Source: Romboutsia ilealis
GTDB taxonomy: Bacteria; Bacillota; Clostridia; Peptostreptococcales; Peptostreptococcaceae
NCBI RefSeq assembly: GCF_900015215.1
Contig: NZ_LN555523.1
Span: 1,163,481-1,227,480, forward strand
Direction: 5' to 3'
DNA length: 64,000 bases
In this document: in pieces, positions 54,159 to 62,958 of the stretch
Numbering within the stretch: the first letter of the stretch is position 1
Layout of the letters: each line of letters begins with the position of its first letter
The notes under the pieces: generated by a model
Seen by the model: only the letters and a program-made list of their open reading frames with translations
Database searches by the model: none
What the model was told of the DNA's origin: nothing
Program-made: the position numbers and the translations under genes

Positions 54159-55295
54159 TTAATTTATCTTATTGTATACTATATCGCCTTGTACTATAGT
54201 AGCTAGGCAATTCATATCTTTATTAAATATAGCTATATCTGCATCTTTACCTATTTCTAAACTTCCCTTTTTATCATCTACTTTTATTGATTTTGCTGGG
54301 TTTAAAGATGCTAAGTTTATTGCTTCATATATATTTAAGTTTGTACTTTCTTTAAAATTATATACTGCTTTATTTAAGGTTAATACACTTCCTGCTAAAC
54401 TTCCATTTGATATCCTTGCTGAATTATTTTTAACGTATACAGTTTGACCACCTAACTCATACTCGCCATCAGGCATACATCCTGCTCTCATAGAGTCTGT
54501 AATTAATACTAATTTATCTTTTCCTTTATTATCAATTATAAATTGAAATAAGTCTGGATTTATATGTATTTTATCTGCTATAAGTTCACAGTACATATCT
54601 GACATTAAACCTAATCCAACAACTCCTGGATTTCTATGATTTAATGGAGTCATAGCATTAAATAAATGTGTTATATTAGTTACTCCTAAATCTTTAGCTT
54701 CTTTTCCAATACTATAGCTAGCATCACTATGACATATTGATAAAACTATATCAGTTTCTTTTTTTACTTTTTTTGTGAATTTAAAATCTTTATCCACTTC
54801 TGGGGAATATGATATTATTTTTATAATGTCTTTATAATCTTTTATAAAATCAAAGCTTGGACTATATGTATATTTAGAATCTTGTGCACCTTTATATTTT
54901 TCATTTATAAAAGGTCCTTCCATATGTGCTCCTAATACTTTTGCCCCTTTAATACTCTTATTTTTAGCTTTTATTATATTATCAAAAGCCTTGTAAATTC
55001 TTTCAGTCGACATGGTCATTGTAGTTGGTAAGAAAGATGTAACTCCTGTTTTTGCTAATCCTTTACTTATAACTTCTAACGCATTTTCATCTTCATCCAT
55101 AGCATCAAAACCATTACATCCATGTATATGAATATCTATAAGTCCTGGAGATACATAGTTTCCTTGTGCATCTATAATCTTACTATTAGTTGGTACATCA
55201 TCACATATATCTATTATCTTTTTATCAAATACTATTACTTTGTTTTCTAGAATACAATTTTTTAAAACAATTTTACCATTTATAATTGCTTTCAT
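54159..55295 (-). CDS. nagA: N-acetylglucosamine-6-phosphate deacetylase
   Basis: Removes the acetyl group from GlcNAc-6-phosphate, upstream of NagB. 378-residue metal-dependent amidohydrolase: metal ligands in GLIDIHIHGCNGFD (about 53-66), LGAHMEGPFI (Glu about 129), SICHSDAS (His about 192) and THLFNAMTPLNHRNPG (His about 213), and the catalytic Asp in LVLITDSMRAG (about 272). Starts ATG with AGGGGG upstream, 13 bases after the GntR regulator. Complete. Confidence 0.97.
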   Translation of the reverse strand: MKAIINGKIVLKNCILENKVIVFDKKIIDICDDVPTNSKIIDAQGNYVSPGLIDIHIHGCNGFDAMDEDENALEVISKGLAKTGVTSFLPTTMTMSTERIYKAFDNIIKAKNKSIKGAKVLGAHMEGPFINEKYKGAQDSKYTYSPSFDFIKDYKDIIKIISYSPEVDKDFKFTKKVKKETDIVLSICHSDASYSIGKEAKDLGVTNITHLFNAMTPLNHRNPGVVGLGLMSDMYCELIADKIHINPDLFQFIIDNKGKDKLVLITDSMRAGCMPDGEYELGGQTVYVKNNSARISNGSLAGSVLTLNKAVYNFKESTNLNIYEAINLASLNPAKSIKVDDKKGSLEIGKDADIAIFNKDMNCLATIVQGDIVYNKIN

Positions 55296-55308
55296 ATTAA
55301 TTTTCCCC

Positions 55309-56043
55309 CTATTCAGTCATCATAATTTGGTACTGATGCTTATCACTAGTAAAAATCGATATAGTATATTCTAATATGCTTTGGTCATTAGTATATACTT
55401 TTCTATCAAATTTTAAAGCCAATGAATTTAACTCTCTATTTAAAAGATTTGAGCTCTCTTTATTTAAAGTTATTGGTTCTATTGTTTGTATTGCTTTTTC
55501 TATTTTGTAATTATATTCTTCTCTAAATACCCTATATAAAGAATCATCTTCTTTTAGAATTTCTTTTAATCCTTCACACATTTTTTCTGGAATATATACA
55601 GTTTCTAAGGCAAAAGGTTCATTATCTATTATTCTAAGCCTTTTTATTTTATACACAAGTTCATGTTCATTTTTTATTCCTAAATTTTCTCGGACAATAT
55701 CATTTTGAGTATCTATTTCAAATGCTAGTATCTTATTATTTATATTAAATCCTCTTTCACTCATAACTTCTGTAAATCCTTTTAGCTTTTGAAATCTATA
55801 CTGTTGTTTTTTATATGATACAAAAGTTCCTTTTCCTTGTCTTCTTTCTAATAAACCTTCATTTACTAAGTTTATAATTGCTTTATTTACTGTCATTCTA
55901 CTAATATTTTGAAGTTTACAAAGCTCTCTTTCTGGCATTAAACTTGCACCTTCTACAAGCTCTTTACTTTCTATCATATCTTTAATTATTTGATAAAGCT
56001 GAGTATGAAGTGCTATATCTAAGTTTTTATCTACTATTTTCAT
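55309..56043 (-). CDS. GntR/HutC-family repressor of the nag operon
   Basis: A 244-residue regulator of the NagR/YvoA (DasR) type. The winged-helix (about 5-72) has ELVEGASLMPERELCKLQNI and SRMTVNKAI, with ERRQGKGTFV at the wing. The UTRA effector domain (about 90-240) shows FTEVMSERGF, VYKIKRLRIID, PFALETVYIP and the C-terminal sensor LKFDRKVYTND. It should bind GlcN-6-P or GlcNAc-6-P. As the first gene of nagR-nagA-nagB, behind an array of palindromic sites matching the family operator, it most likely represses its own operon. ATG start. Confidence 0.93.
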   Translation of the reverse strand: MKIVDKNLDIALHTQLYQIIKDMIESKELVEGASLMPERELCKLQNISRMTVNKAIINLVNEGLLERRQGKGTFVSYKKQQYRFQKLKGFTEVMSERGFNINNKILAFEIDTQNDIVRENLGIKNEHELVYKIKRLRIIDNEPFALETVYIPEKMCEGLKEILKEDDSLYRVFREEYNYKIEKAIQTIEPITLNKESSNLLNRELNSLALKFDRKVYTNDQSILEYTISIFTSDKHQYQIMMTE

Positions 56044-56070
56044 TTTTCACCATTTTAATTATTTTTATAT

Positions 56071-56127
56071 TGGACTATACCATTTGGTATATACCAATAT
56101 ATTATACCAAACCTTTTCCTGTGTCAA
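56071..56127 (-). promoter_or_regulatory. nag operon promoter with tandem NagR/YvoA-type operators
   Basis: Minus strand: TTGACA (56127-56122), 17 bases, then TAATAT (or TATAAT with a 15-base spacer). Two palindromes follow: TTGGTATATACCAA (56084-56097) and TGGACTATACCA (56071-56082); a half site TTTGGTATAA overlaps the -10. They resemble the TGGTnTAnACCA dre-type operator. Confidence 0.8.
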
Positions 56128-56200
56128 CTTATTTTTCATAATTATTATTTATTATTTTATCTATGTAATAGTTAAAAATATATTGCTAAAAGAACAATAA

Positions 56201-56247
56201 AAAAATAACCATACTTAGTTATTAAAAACTTATGTATGATTATTTTT
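56201..56247 (-). terminator. Terminator after the third MATE gene
   Basis: AAAAATAACCATAC pairs with GTATGATTATTTTT with one mismatch; T-runs in both directions. Ten bases past the stop codon. Confidence 0.7.
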
Positions 56248-56257
56248 ATACTTACTA

Positions 56258-57589
56258 TTATCTTAAAGCTAGATAACCTTGCCTTTTAGTTAAATAAATA
56301 TATATTCCTAAAAAAGTTATAACTTCCGTAAGAGGTACTACAAGCCATAAGCCGTTTCCACCTAAAACAAGTGGCATTATAAGTACAAGAATAATATTTA
56401 ATAAAAATCCTCTTATTATTGATATACTAACAGATATCTTTTCTTTTCCAATTGATTGGAAGTAGTTACACATTAATATATTAATATTCATAATACAAAA
56501 TGCACTTAAATACATTCTTATAGATGGTATACCCATATTTATAATAGACTCATCTGCTTTTACAAATACTAATATTACTTTCTTTGTGAAAACAAATATT
56601 ATAGCAAATAAAATAATACCTATAGCTATCGTAGTGTACATTGCATACTTTAATACAGTTTTTACTCTATTAACTTCATCAGCACCATGATTGGTTGCTA
56701 TAACTGGCTGAGTTGCTTGAGCAATACCATTAAACAATGATGTTCCAACAATTATACAGTTTGAAATTATCCCATATACTACGATTCCATTATCTCCTAT
56801 ATACTTTAAAATCTGTATATTAAATATAAATATTACAAATCCACTTGCAACTTCCATTAAAAAACTTGAACTACCACATGATATTATTTTCTTTACCATG
56901 TCAAAAGATATTCCATTTATACATATTTTTATTCTATTTTTCTTTTTTATAAAATGAGTAAGTAATACTAAAGATGTTGTAATACTACCTATAACAGTTG
57001 CCATTGCAGCCCCTTTCATACCCATTTGCATTGGAAAAACAAATATATAGTCAAGTACTATATTAAGTCCTGCTCCAAGTAATACGGCTACCATACATAA
57101 ATTAGGTTCTTTTCGATTTCTAACTATAGGTCCTAAGAAATTAGTACAAATAAATATTGGTGTAGAATAAACTATATATCTACCATATTCCATAACTAAG
57201 TCAATACTACTTTCATTTGCACCTAACATATAACTTATTTTTCTTAAGTTAAAACTTGAAACTAACGTTAATATAATTGCAACTAATGAAACACATAGTA
57301 TACTTGTTATAAAATATTTTTTCGATTTTTCAGTATTACCAACACCATCTTCTGTCGACATTAATATACCTGCTCCTATTCCAAACATCAATCCTATTCC
57401 CATATAAATAGAATAAAAGGGTAAAAATATATTAAGAGCTGATATACCTTCTGCTCCAACTCCTTGGCCAATTATAAGTGTGTCTACTAATATATAAATT
57501 GAATTTACCAAAGTAGAGCAAATTGATGGTATTAAGTAATGATAAAAAACTTTTTTTTCGTTATCTTTTAATAAATCTAATGATGACAT
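56258..57589 (-). CDS. MATE-family transporter under a candidate guanidine-IV riboswitch (MepA-like)
   Basis: A 443-residue, 12-helix MATE exporter. Landmarks are YHYLIPSICSTLVNSIYILV, DTLIIGQGVGAEGISALNIF and, in the second half, CGSSSFLMEVASGFVIFIFN, placing it with MepA-like MATE proteins. Its leader (57590-57980) carries an RNA structure I associate with the guanidine-IV (mepA) riboswitch, followed by an intrinsic terminator, so a guanidine or guanidinyl-compound export role is suggested; substrate is inference. A dispersed repeat separates the leader terminator from the ATG. RBS GGAGG. Confidence 0.9.
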   Translation of the reverse strand: MSSLDLLKDNEKKVFYHYLIPSICSTLVNSIYILVDTLIIGQGVGAEGISALNIFLPFYSIYMGIGLMFGIGAGILMSTEDGVGNTEKSKKYFITSILCVSLVAIILTLVSSFNLRKISYMLGANESSIDLVMEYGRYIVYSTPIFICTNFLGPIVRNRKEPNLCMVAVLLGAGLNIVLDYIFVFPMQMGMKGAAMATVIGSITTSLVLLTHFIKKKNRIKICINGISFDMVKKIISCGSSSFLMEVASGFVIFIFNIQILKYIGDNGIVVYGIISNCIIVGTSLFNGIAQATQPVIATNHGADEVNRVKTVLKYAMYTTIAIGIILFAIIFVFTKKVILVFVKADESIINMGIPSIRMYLSAFCIMNINILMCNYFQSIGKEKISVSISIIRGFLLNIILVLIMPLVLGGNGLWLVVPLTEVITFLGIYIYLTKRQGYLALR

Positions 57590-57616
57590 TATAATACCTC
57601 CTTAAAAACTTTCTGC

Positions 57617-57815
57617 ATAAAAATTTTGATTCGCTTAAGCAGACGTATCATCAAAACACATTAAGCCATGTATGACCTATATTTTTTATATCGCCAAAGA
57701 CGTTTTCCTTTGCTTAAAATATTTTTTACACTCAAAATCAGTTTATTGATATTGCTTATATTAAGAAGCTATCATCACATTTTAATGTATTATAATATAT
57801 TTAAGCATAAAAAAA
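57617..57815. repeat. Dispersed repeat, copy 2
   Basis: Matches 48115-48239 along 57691-57815, including TCGCCAA, GTTTATTGATATT, AGAAGCTATC, GTATTATAATAT and the closing TTAAGCATAAAAA. On the minus strand it begins just after the T-run of the leader terminator at 57814-57850, as copy 1 begins after the ABC-F terminator. Non-coding; lies between the riboswitch and the MATE start. Confidence 0.6.
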
Positions 57816-57850
57816 TCCAAGTAAATACTACTAGTGTACCCACTTGGATT
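57814..57850 (-). terminator. Leader terminator (expression platform) of the MATE riboswitch
   Basis: Minus strand: AATCCAAGT, a 19-base loop, then ACTTGGATT and a T7 run. It lies about 70 bases after the aptamer-like structure and upstream of the gene, so it can act as a conditional terminator. Confidence 0.75.
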
Positions 57851-57921
57851 GTTATTTCTTATTTAAATTTAGCTAAAACCATACTCCTAATATACTATAT
57901 ACACTGCAATATTGCTTATAA

Positions 57922-57975
57922 TCTATAATACGCCATAGGACATGGCTCTTTTACTAAAGACAATTATATTATAGA
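57922..57975 (-). ncRNA. Candidate guanidine-IV (mepA-motif) riboswitch aptamer
   Basis: Minus strand: an outer helix TCTATAATA/TATTATAGA encloses TTGTCTTTAGTAAAAGA and a strong inner hairpin GCCAT-GTCCT-ATGGC. It lies in the leader of a MepA-like MATE gene and is followed by an intrinsic terminator. Location, gene partner and nested-hairpin layout fit the mepA motif (guanidine-IV class), a transcriptional ON switch of Clostridia. I matched this from memory of the class and not by a covariance model, so the class name is less certain than the structured leader. Confidence 0.55.
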
Positions 57976-58108
57976 CTTTTTATAAAGTCAATAATATTAA
58001 TTAACCATTTTTTCCATTGTTGTAGATATATATCAATATTTTAATTCTATCTTTTATTTTTGCCTATTTCCATTGTAAGATAATACATATTTATATCATA
58101 TTTTTTAC

Positions 58109-59422
58109 TTATGCTACTTCATTTGATTTTATATTTTTTAATAATACATTAGAGAATGTAATTGATAATATTCCACATATAAACATTAATCCTGGATAAT
58201 AAAGAAAAGGTATAATTTCTACTGGTGATATAGCCGCTACACCTGCTGCAGTTAATAATTGTGCTCCATATGGTATTATACCTTGCCAACAAGATGAGAA
58301 TATATCAAGTATACTCGCAGTCTTTCTCTTATCTATGTCATACTTATCTGCAATATCTTTTGCTAATGGCCCTGCTGCAACTATTGCTATAGTATTGTTT
58401 GCTGTACATAAATCTATAATACTAACTAATGCCGCTATTCCAAATTCAGCACCTTTTTTACTGTTTATTTTACTAGTTATAAAGTATAATACATAGTCTA
58501 TTCCACCATTGAATTTTATAAGTGAAACAACTCCACCAATTGTTATAGCTAATAAACTTAATTCATACATACCAGAAATACCACCTGATATAGCTTCTAT
58601 AAGTCCAAATATATCAAAAGAATTAGTTAAAAGACCTACTATACTTGCAAATATTATACCACTTCCAAGTAAAGCAAATACATTTATTCCACATAATGCT
58701 CCTACTAATACTAAAAGATATGGTAAAACTTTTATTAATTCATAATTATAATTATCAGTTAATATAGTAGAATATCCTGATGTTACTACTGTCAATAATA
58801 TTACTGTAATTATTGCTGCTGGTAAAACTATTAAAAAATTAACTTTAAATTTATCTTTAAGTTCGCAACCTTGAGTTCTAACTGCTGCTATTGTTGTATC
58901 CGAGATCATAGATAAGTTATCTCCAAACATTGCACCACCTACAACGGCTCCCATTACTAATGCTACTGGTATTCCTATTTTTTCTGATATCCCTAGTCCT
59001 ATAGGAGCAAGTGCTGCTATTGTTCCTACTGAAGTTCCCATTGATACAGATATAAAACATCCTATTATAAATAATCCTGTTACTAAAAGATTTGATGGAA
59101 GTATAGATAAACTTAAGTTTACTGTTGAATCTACTCCACCCATTGCTTTAGCTACACTTGAAAATGCTCCTGCAAGTAAAAATATTATAACCATTAAAAT
59201 TATATTAGAGTCTCCTGCTCCTTTGCAAAATATATTCATTTTTTCTTCTAAACTTACTTTTCTATTAAATAATAATGCAACTCCTCCTGCTATTAAAAAT
59301 GCTACTAGCGATGGCATTTTATAAAAGTCACCTGTTATTACTCCACTTCCTACGAATAATACTAAAAATACTCCTAGTGGTAATAAAGCTAATGGATTTC
59401 CTTTTTTTACTTCTGTTTTCAT
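58109..59422 (-). CDS. metT: NhaC-family transporter, probable methionine carrier (MetT-like)
   Basis: A 437-residue membrane protein with about 11-12 helices of the NhaC superfamily: GCFISVSMGTSVGTIAALAP, then GAVVGGAMFGDNLSMISDTT, and LCTANNTIAIVAAGPLAKDI in the second half. NhaC relatives include amino-acid carriers called MetT. A T-box leader upstream has an apparent AUG specifier, which argues for methionine transport under control of uncharged tRNA-Met, rather than simple Na+/H+ exchange. I set the start at ATG 59422, after GGGGGAG; the frame opens six codons upstream. No terminator was recognised after its stop. Confidence 0.8.
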   Translation of the reverse strand: MKTEVKKGNPLALLPLGVFLVLFVGSGVITGDFYKMPSLVAFLIAGGVALLFNRKVSLEEKMNIFCKGAGDSNIILMVIIFLLAGAFSSVAKAMGGVDSTVNLSLSILPSNLLVTGLFIIGCFISVSMGTSVGTIAALAPIGLGISEKIGIPVALVMGAVVGGAMFGDNLSMISDTTIAAVRTQGCELKDKFKVNFLIVLPAAIITVILLTVVTSGYSTILTDNYNYELIKVLPYLLVLVGALCGINVFALLGSGIIFASIVGLLTNSFDIFGLIEAISGGISGMYELSLLAITIGGVVSLIKFNGGIDYVLYFITSKINSKKGAEFGIAALVSIIDLCTANNTIAIVAAGPLAKDIADKYDIDKRKTASILDIFSSCWQGIIPYGAQLLTAAGVAAISPVEIIPFLYYPGLMFICGILSITFSNVLLKNIKSNEVA

Positions 59423-59646
59423 ATTAATTCTCCCCCTCATCTTAATTTTTATTAAATTAATTCATCATACTATTTTAAATTTGAAAATTTTATAAAGTCT
59501 AATTTAACTTATGTTTATATACTATTTTTAGTTTAAAATATTACCTTTCAATATACTATTAACGTATACGGTCGCGCGCACCTTATCACTTTAATAGATA
59601 TAGCTTTTTGATATTATTAAGATGGATAAATTTAAGTAAACAAAAA

Positions 59647-59932
59647 AACTCTCGACCCTAAGAACTAAGTCTTAGGAACGAGAGTGTTAACTTCGTGTTA
59701 CCATCCTAATTTATTTGTATCTCACAATACAAACCTCATCAAGTACGCCAAATTTTGGTTATACTTTATCACTGTAACGGGTGAACCCGTTGTAGCCTAA
59801 ATCAAAGATCTCGGTACACCGCTCCAAGGCCATTTTCGCTTTAATATCCTTTGCTCCTTCTCACCAATAGGAACTCTCTGTAAAAGTATTCTTAAAGTTA
59901 CTTTCCTTTTCATAGCATTTTATTTAACTTGT
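59647..59932 (-). ncRNA. T-box riboswitch with apparent AUG (Met) specifier
   Basis: On the minus strand the leader carries all T-box landmarks in order: AAAGTA of the specifier loop, AGAGAG (AG bulge), GGTGAGAAGG distal loop, then CGAAA-ATG-G, where ATG (59833-59831) sits in the specifier slot. I placed it by aligning to the layout of the glyQS leader, where the specifier follows CGAAA. After Stem II/III come the antiterminator bulge GATGGTAACACG (UGGU pairs with ACCA) and a terminator: ACTCTCG with CCTAAGA pairs with TCTTAGG and CGAGAGT, then T7. It reads uncharged tRNA and controls the NhaC-family gene downstream. Confidence 0.9.
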
Positions 59933-59945
59933 TGTTTATACTTAT

Positions 59946-59974
59946 ATAATATACTCTTTAGAATATTTTGTCAA
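59946..59974 (-). promoter_or_regulatory. Promoter of the T-box leader
   Basis: Minus strand: TTGACA (59974-59969), 17 bases, TATTAT (59951-59946), about 15 bases upstream of the T-box. Confidence 0.85.
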
Positions 59975-60042
59975 TATATTTTCAGAAAATTTATAAAATT
60001 ATTTATAGTTTAAATTTATATTATTCAAAATAACACTTAATC

Positions 60043-60834
60043 TTATTTATTACTTAGTATTGATTTAAAATCCAAAGTCTTTAATAAGTTATCAAAATAC
60101 CTAGGTGAAGATGTATACCCGACTCCATATCTATTATTTTCAATATCAACTCTTTTATATTCATAACAAGCTTTTTTTACTTTATTGTATTCAGATTTAT
60201 TTTTTACTTTATATATCACTCTATTTTTTACTGGTATAGATTTTAAATATTGAGGCTTTATAAAATAAAGTGCATCTTTTACTTTTCCTTCGTCTTTAAG
60301 ATTTTTTAAAACTTGGCCATTTTTTATATGCATAGGATGGTCATCGTACTCATAGTGGTGTGATATGTGCGTTACATTTTCAAGGCTATTTTCAAATTCA
60401 AGTATTGTTTTTTCCATTAATTCAAATATATCCTCATTTTCTTTATTTATATCTGATAATATTATTATATTTTCTTCTTTTACGCCTAATTGGCTCAAAG
60501 CTGCCTTAAATTCTTTATCCCTTATTTCTTTTTTTTCTTCATTTGTCATGTTTTTATATTCATTATTGTTAAATACATTTACTCCTAAACCGTCTGCTAC
60601 TAAGACTACATATATATTATCTTGGCCACATGTTTCAATTGCTCTTAATATAGCACTTGCACCCCATAAAACTTCATCATCTTGATGTTGAGGATAAAAT
60701 ACAACATTTTGCTTAAATGTTTTTTCGCAAGTTTTATCTGTTAAATTTATTTTTATATATATAAGTACCTGTCCTAATAATATAATTAGTAACAATATAA
60801 TTATATTATTTGTAATTATACTTTTTCTTTTCAC
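60043..60834 (-). CDS. PIG-L family deacetylase, membrane anchored
   Basis: A 263-residue protein with an N-terminal anchor (IIILLLIILLGQVLIYI, about 12-28) and an extracytoplasmic PIG-L/LmbE domain. The zinc motif is YPQHQDDEVLWG, with His-x-Asp-Asp as in PHPDDE, and a third ligand in HHYEYDDHPMH (about 158-168). Family members de-N-acetylate GlcNAc-containing glycans or antibiotic precursors; here a cell-surface glycan is likely but unproven. Start is GTG 60834, seven bases after GTAGGGG; an upstream in-frame ATG would overlap that site. Monocistronic. Confidence 0.85.
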   Translation of the reverse strand: MKRKSIITNNIIILLLIILLGQVLIYIKINLTDKTCEKTFKQNVVFYPQHQDDEVLWGASAILRAIETCGQDNIYVVLVADGLGVNVFNNNEYKNMTNEEKKEIRDKEFKAALSQLGVKEENIIILSDINKENEDIFELMEKTILEFENSLENVTHISHHYEYDDHPMHIKNGQVLKNLKDEGKVKDALYFIKPQYLKSIPVKNRVIYKVKNKSEYNKVKKACYEYKRVDIENNRYGVGYTSSPRYFDNLLKTLDFKSILSNK

Positions 60835-60855
60835 AATACATCCCCTACCTATCAA

Positions 60856-61266
60856 AATCTATTTGTCAAAGTATTGTTGCTAATGGTTTAAATTTTTATT
60901 TAAATTAAAAATATATATTTTTCTTATACTAACCCATTGTGCTAGTTAAATTTAATCGTTGAAAATACTATAGTTTAACAAGATGTCTTTTTAAAGTTAG
61001 AAAACTTTATATAGCAATTTCAATATTTTTACTAAAATAACTAGCATAACAGATTATACTATTAAATAATTATTAGTATAATATATTAATATCTTTTATA
61101 TTGTTTACATAATTTAATTAAAGATACTTTTTAAACTATCTTTTTATTTTCTCCAAGTATTAAATATATATATATGTTTTAATAATTTTTTTATTGTACA
61201 ACTAAAAATTTATTTTCGCGTATGATATTATTATAGTAAGTAAATTAATTTTTAATAGGAGATAAA
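60856..61266. other. Intergenic region between PIG-L and EcsC genes
   Basis: About 410 AT-rich bases between divergent genes. Only promoter-like elements (TATGAT near 61220) and the AGGAGA before EcsC were recognised; no structured RNA or gene. Confidence 0.5.
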
Positions 61267-62037
61267 ATGGAAGATTACAATTATACAAAATTAAAAGAGC
61301 TAGAAATATGGAAAGAAAAAATGAGAAAAAAGCCTTCTCTTTTAAATAAAGCTTCAAAAGGAGTTCAAAATAAATTCAATTCTATACTACCTGATAATTA
61401 TCATAATATAGTTACTTCTGCTATAAAAAATATGACTAAAGTTGTTTTATTCGGATCTAAGTATACTACTAAAAAGCCATTAATAGGACTTACTTTAAAG
61501 GAAAGAGATGATTTAGCATTAGATAAAATAAAAACTTATAAAAATACTGCTATGATTGAAGGAGCAGGTACTGGAGCTGGAGGTATATTAATTGGTCTTA
61601 CTGATTTGCCACTTTTACTTGGTATAAAAATTAAGCTTCTTTATGAGCTTGCTAGCATTTATGGATTTGATGTTAAAGACTATAGAGAAAGGATGTATAT
61701 ATTAAGTATTTTTCAATTAGCTTTTTCTAGCCAAGATCATGTTAATAAGGTTTTTGCTAAAATAGAAAATTGGGATGAATATAAAAATACTTTATCTGAT
61801 GATATAAATGATTTAGATTGGCGAAGTTTTCAACAAGAATACCGAGATTATATAGATTTAGCTAAACTTTTACAGCTTGTTCCTGGTATTGGTGCTTTTG
61901 TTGGCGCTTATGTTAATAATAAGTTGGTTGATAAGCTTGGTGAATACGCTATGTATGCTTATAGAATGAGGATTTTATCTGATGAAGTTTGTGTTACTAA
62001 AAAAACTAGTTGGTTTAGCAAGATATTTATAAAGTAG
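61267..62037 (+). CDS. EcsC-family protein
   Basis: A 256-residue EcsC-domain protein, cytoplasmic face or peripheral membrane. Landmarks: an N-terminal helical segment with KASKGVQNKFNSILPD, a hydrophobic stretch GAGTGAGGILIGLTDLPLLL (about 99-118) with IKIKLLYELASIYGFD, and the C-terminal LLQLVPGIGAFVGAYVN and KLGEYAMYAYRMR. Function of EcsC is unknown; in Bacillus it is encoded with an ABC transporter (EcsAB) that controls secretion, but no such genes are adjacent here. ATG after AGGAGA. Converges on the FNT gene with a shared terminator. Confidence 0.88.
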   Translation: MEDYNYTKLKELEIWKEKMRKKPSLLNKASKGVQNKFNSILPDNYHNIVTSAIKNMTKVVLFGSKYTTKKPLIGLTLKERDDLALDKIKTYKNTAMIEGAGTGAGGILIGLTDLPLLLGIKIKLLYELASIYGFDVKDYRERMYILSIFQLAFSSQDHVNKVFAKIENWDEYKNTLSDDINDLDWRSFQQEYRDYIDLAKLLQLVPGIGAFVGAYVNNKLVDKLGEYAMYAYRMRILSDEVCVTKKTSWFSKIFIK

Positions 62038-62068
62038 AATATATTATTATAACTTATGAATATATAAA

Positions 62069-62125
62069 AAGCTATCTTAAAATGTAGCAAAATTTAAACC
62101 TTTTTGCATACATTTTAGATAGCTT
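62069..62125. terminator. Bidirectional terminator EcsC / FNT
   Basis: AAGCTATCT...AAAATGTA with GCAAAA pairs with TTTTGC, TACATTTT and AGATAGCTT, a long stem with a small internal mismatch, between convergent genes. Confidence 0.85.
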
Positions 62126-62134
62126 ATTAATTTA

Positions 62135-62938
62135 TTATATAGCTTTATTATTTAAAGAATTAACTTTGCCTTTTTCACTTCCAAGTATATAAACCCCAAT
62201 ACCCATAACTATAGCTCCTCCTACCATATTTCCAAGTGTTACTATAGCTAAGTTGTATATAGCTCCTCCTAAAGTAGCTCCAGCTATAGCTTTAGAAAAT
62301 AACACTATACCAAATATAGTCATATTAGCTATACTGTGCTCAAACCCACTAGTTATAAATGTAAATAAACATAAGAATATCATTATTAACTTGGCACTCT
62401 CATCACTAGTTCTAAAAGAACAAAGCACTGCAACACAAACTAATATATTACATAAAACTCCTCTAAAGAAAAGATGCATTGCTGGTGCTGAAGCTTTTGA
62501 TATTGATGTTGTAGCAAAAAACTCCATTACAGGACCTTTATCAACTAATCCACTTCCTACAAAAAATGCTGCAACTAAAAGTGAACCTAATAAGTTTCCT
62601 ATATAACTATACATCCAAACCTTAGCTACACTCTTACCACTTACACCTTTATTTAACATACCTGCACTCATTACCATGTTATTACCTGTAAATAATTCAC
62701 TCCCTGTCATAACAACTAAACATAGTGCTACTGCAAAAGATAATCCCATCATTATTTTAGTCATAGGAGAATCAGCTGCACTTAAAAGTCCTCCAACTGT
62801 AAATATTAATATTATTCCAAGTCCTACATATAATCCTGCAAAAGCAGATGATACTAAATATTTTAATTTACTATTATTTAGCATGTTAATCTTATTTTTC
62901 GCAGCATTAGTTAATTTTTCTAAAGTTTCGTTATGCAT
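62135..62938 (-). CDS. Formate/nitrite transporter family channel, probable hydrosulfide channel
   Basis: A 267-residue pentameric-type FNT channel with six helices. It has the paired re-entrant motifs: GSELFTGNNMVMSAG (about 79-93) in the first half and SGFEHSIANMTIFG (about 196-209), with the central conserved His, in the second. It follows asrC by 20 bases, on the same strand. FNT channels next to asrABC (known from C. difficile) carry HS-, the product of sulfite reduction, out of the cell, which fits here better than formate. ATG with GGGGG upstream. Last gene of the asr operon. Confidence 0.9.
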   Translation of the reverse strand: MHNETLEKLTNAAKNKINMLNNSKLKYLVSSAFAGLYVGLGIILIFTVGGLLSAADSPMTKIMMGLSFAVALCLVVMTGSELFTGNNMVMSAGMLNKGVSGKSVAKVWMYSYIGNLLGSLLVAAFFVGSGLVDKGPVMEFFATTSISKASAPAMHLFFRGVLCNILVCVAVLCSFRTSDESAKLIMIFLCLFTFITSGFEHSIANMTIFGIVLFSKAIAGATLGGAIYNLAIVTLGNMVGGAIVMGIGVYILGSEKGKVNSLNNKAI

Positions 62939-62958
62939 AATATACCCCCTAATTTATA

